The position numbers and the translations under genes are program-made. A model generated the notes under the pieces. That model ran no database searches. It worked only from the letters and a program-made list of their open reading frames with translations, and was not told where the DNA came from. Shown here piece after piece: positions 5,644 through 5,867 of a DNA stretch of 5,867 nucleotides. Every line of letters starts with the position of its first letter. The stretch's first letter is position 1. Source of the DNA: Kiritimatiellia bacterium (lineage in GTDB: Bacteria; Verrucomicrobiota; Kiritimatiellia; UBA8416; SLMC01); the NCBI GenBank assembly GCA_007133745.1, contig SLMC01000212.1:1-5867 (forward strand). Reading direction: 5' to 3'.

Positions 5644-5867
5644 GGACTGACCCGAACGGTGTCGAACACCTCGAAGAGAACCACGGATGGACATGGATAT
5701 GGCTAACGCCTAGCGACTAACCCCTTGAACACAACGTCGCATAATATATCTTATGTAAACTAATGTACGCAGGGACACCCAATATGTCGGGCCTTTCGTG
5801 GTTTGGCATGGTGAAAAGGCACAAGAGCAAAATGGAGCCATAAGGAAGTCAGAAGAAGTCAAAGTCA
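5644..5867. other. Gene-poor tail with weak signals only
   Basis: No convincing gene is seen on either strand. Small features: a GGTGT-CGA-ACACC hairpin (5658-5670); an AT-rich patch with CATAA/TTATG inverted repeat (5740-5744 and 5751-5755); a poor promoter-like pair TTGAAC (5725-5730) and TATCTT (5747-5752) 16 bp apart; and AGGG (5771-5774) placed 9 nt before an ATG opening a 19-codon frame (5784-5843, MSGLSWFGMVKRHKSKMEP). The base composition is more AT-rich than the genes, so this may be the upstream region of a gene beyond the right edge, or the end of a mobile element. Confidence 0.3.

Overview
The window comes from a GC-rich bacterial genome. It carries four protein genes: the 3' part of a hybrid sensor histidine kinase (+), a small unrecognised lipoprotein gene (-), lepA (elongation factor 4, +) and lepB (type I signal peptidase, +). 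The sequence does not settle the taxon. LepB has a ~90-residue Arg-rich N-terminal region, one predicted membrane span and about 100 extra residues between its catalytic Ser and Lys. Together with the repeat-laden spacers, that leads me to guess a Planctomycetes-Verrucomicrobia-type lineage or a neighbouring candidate phylum. This is a low-confidence inference.

Layout. Positions 3-1388 hold the kinase tail, open at the left edge: end of a PAS domain, coiled-coil linker, HisKA, HATPase and a C-terminal receiver. Positions 1389-1543 are a convergent spacer filled by copy 1 of a structured composite repeat. Positions 1544-2179 (-) encode the lipoprotein. Positions 2180-2273 are a 94-bp divergent spacer that must hold 5' signals for both the lipoprotein gene and lepA. 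lepA spans 2274-4079. A 147-bp spacer with a strong stem-loop array (4092-4170) separates it from lepB (4227-5387). Positions 5388-5867 contain no convincing gene. Their first half is a larger, elaborately foldable copy 2 of the composite repeat; their second half has only weak signals.

How the parts relate. lepA and lepB are neighbours in the same direction, as in the classical lepAB arrangement: one GTPase acts on translating ribosomes, and one membrane protease removes signal peptides from secreted proteins. The lipoprotein would be cut by signal peptidase II rather than by LepB. The kinase shows no visible functional link to the others.

The most interesting feature is not a protein. All three + strand genes are followed, 9-19 nt after their stop codon, by a hairpin of one sequence family (GCGGRC, loop, GYCCGC). 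At two of the three places this hairpin begins a longer modular element: hairpin, then a GT/AC-rich inverted-repeat core, then 13-bp TAATCTTTCG-type units. The core differs between the copies in sequence and length while remaining foldable. This looks like a dispersed, structured intergenic repeat family tied to gene 3' ends.
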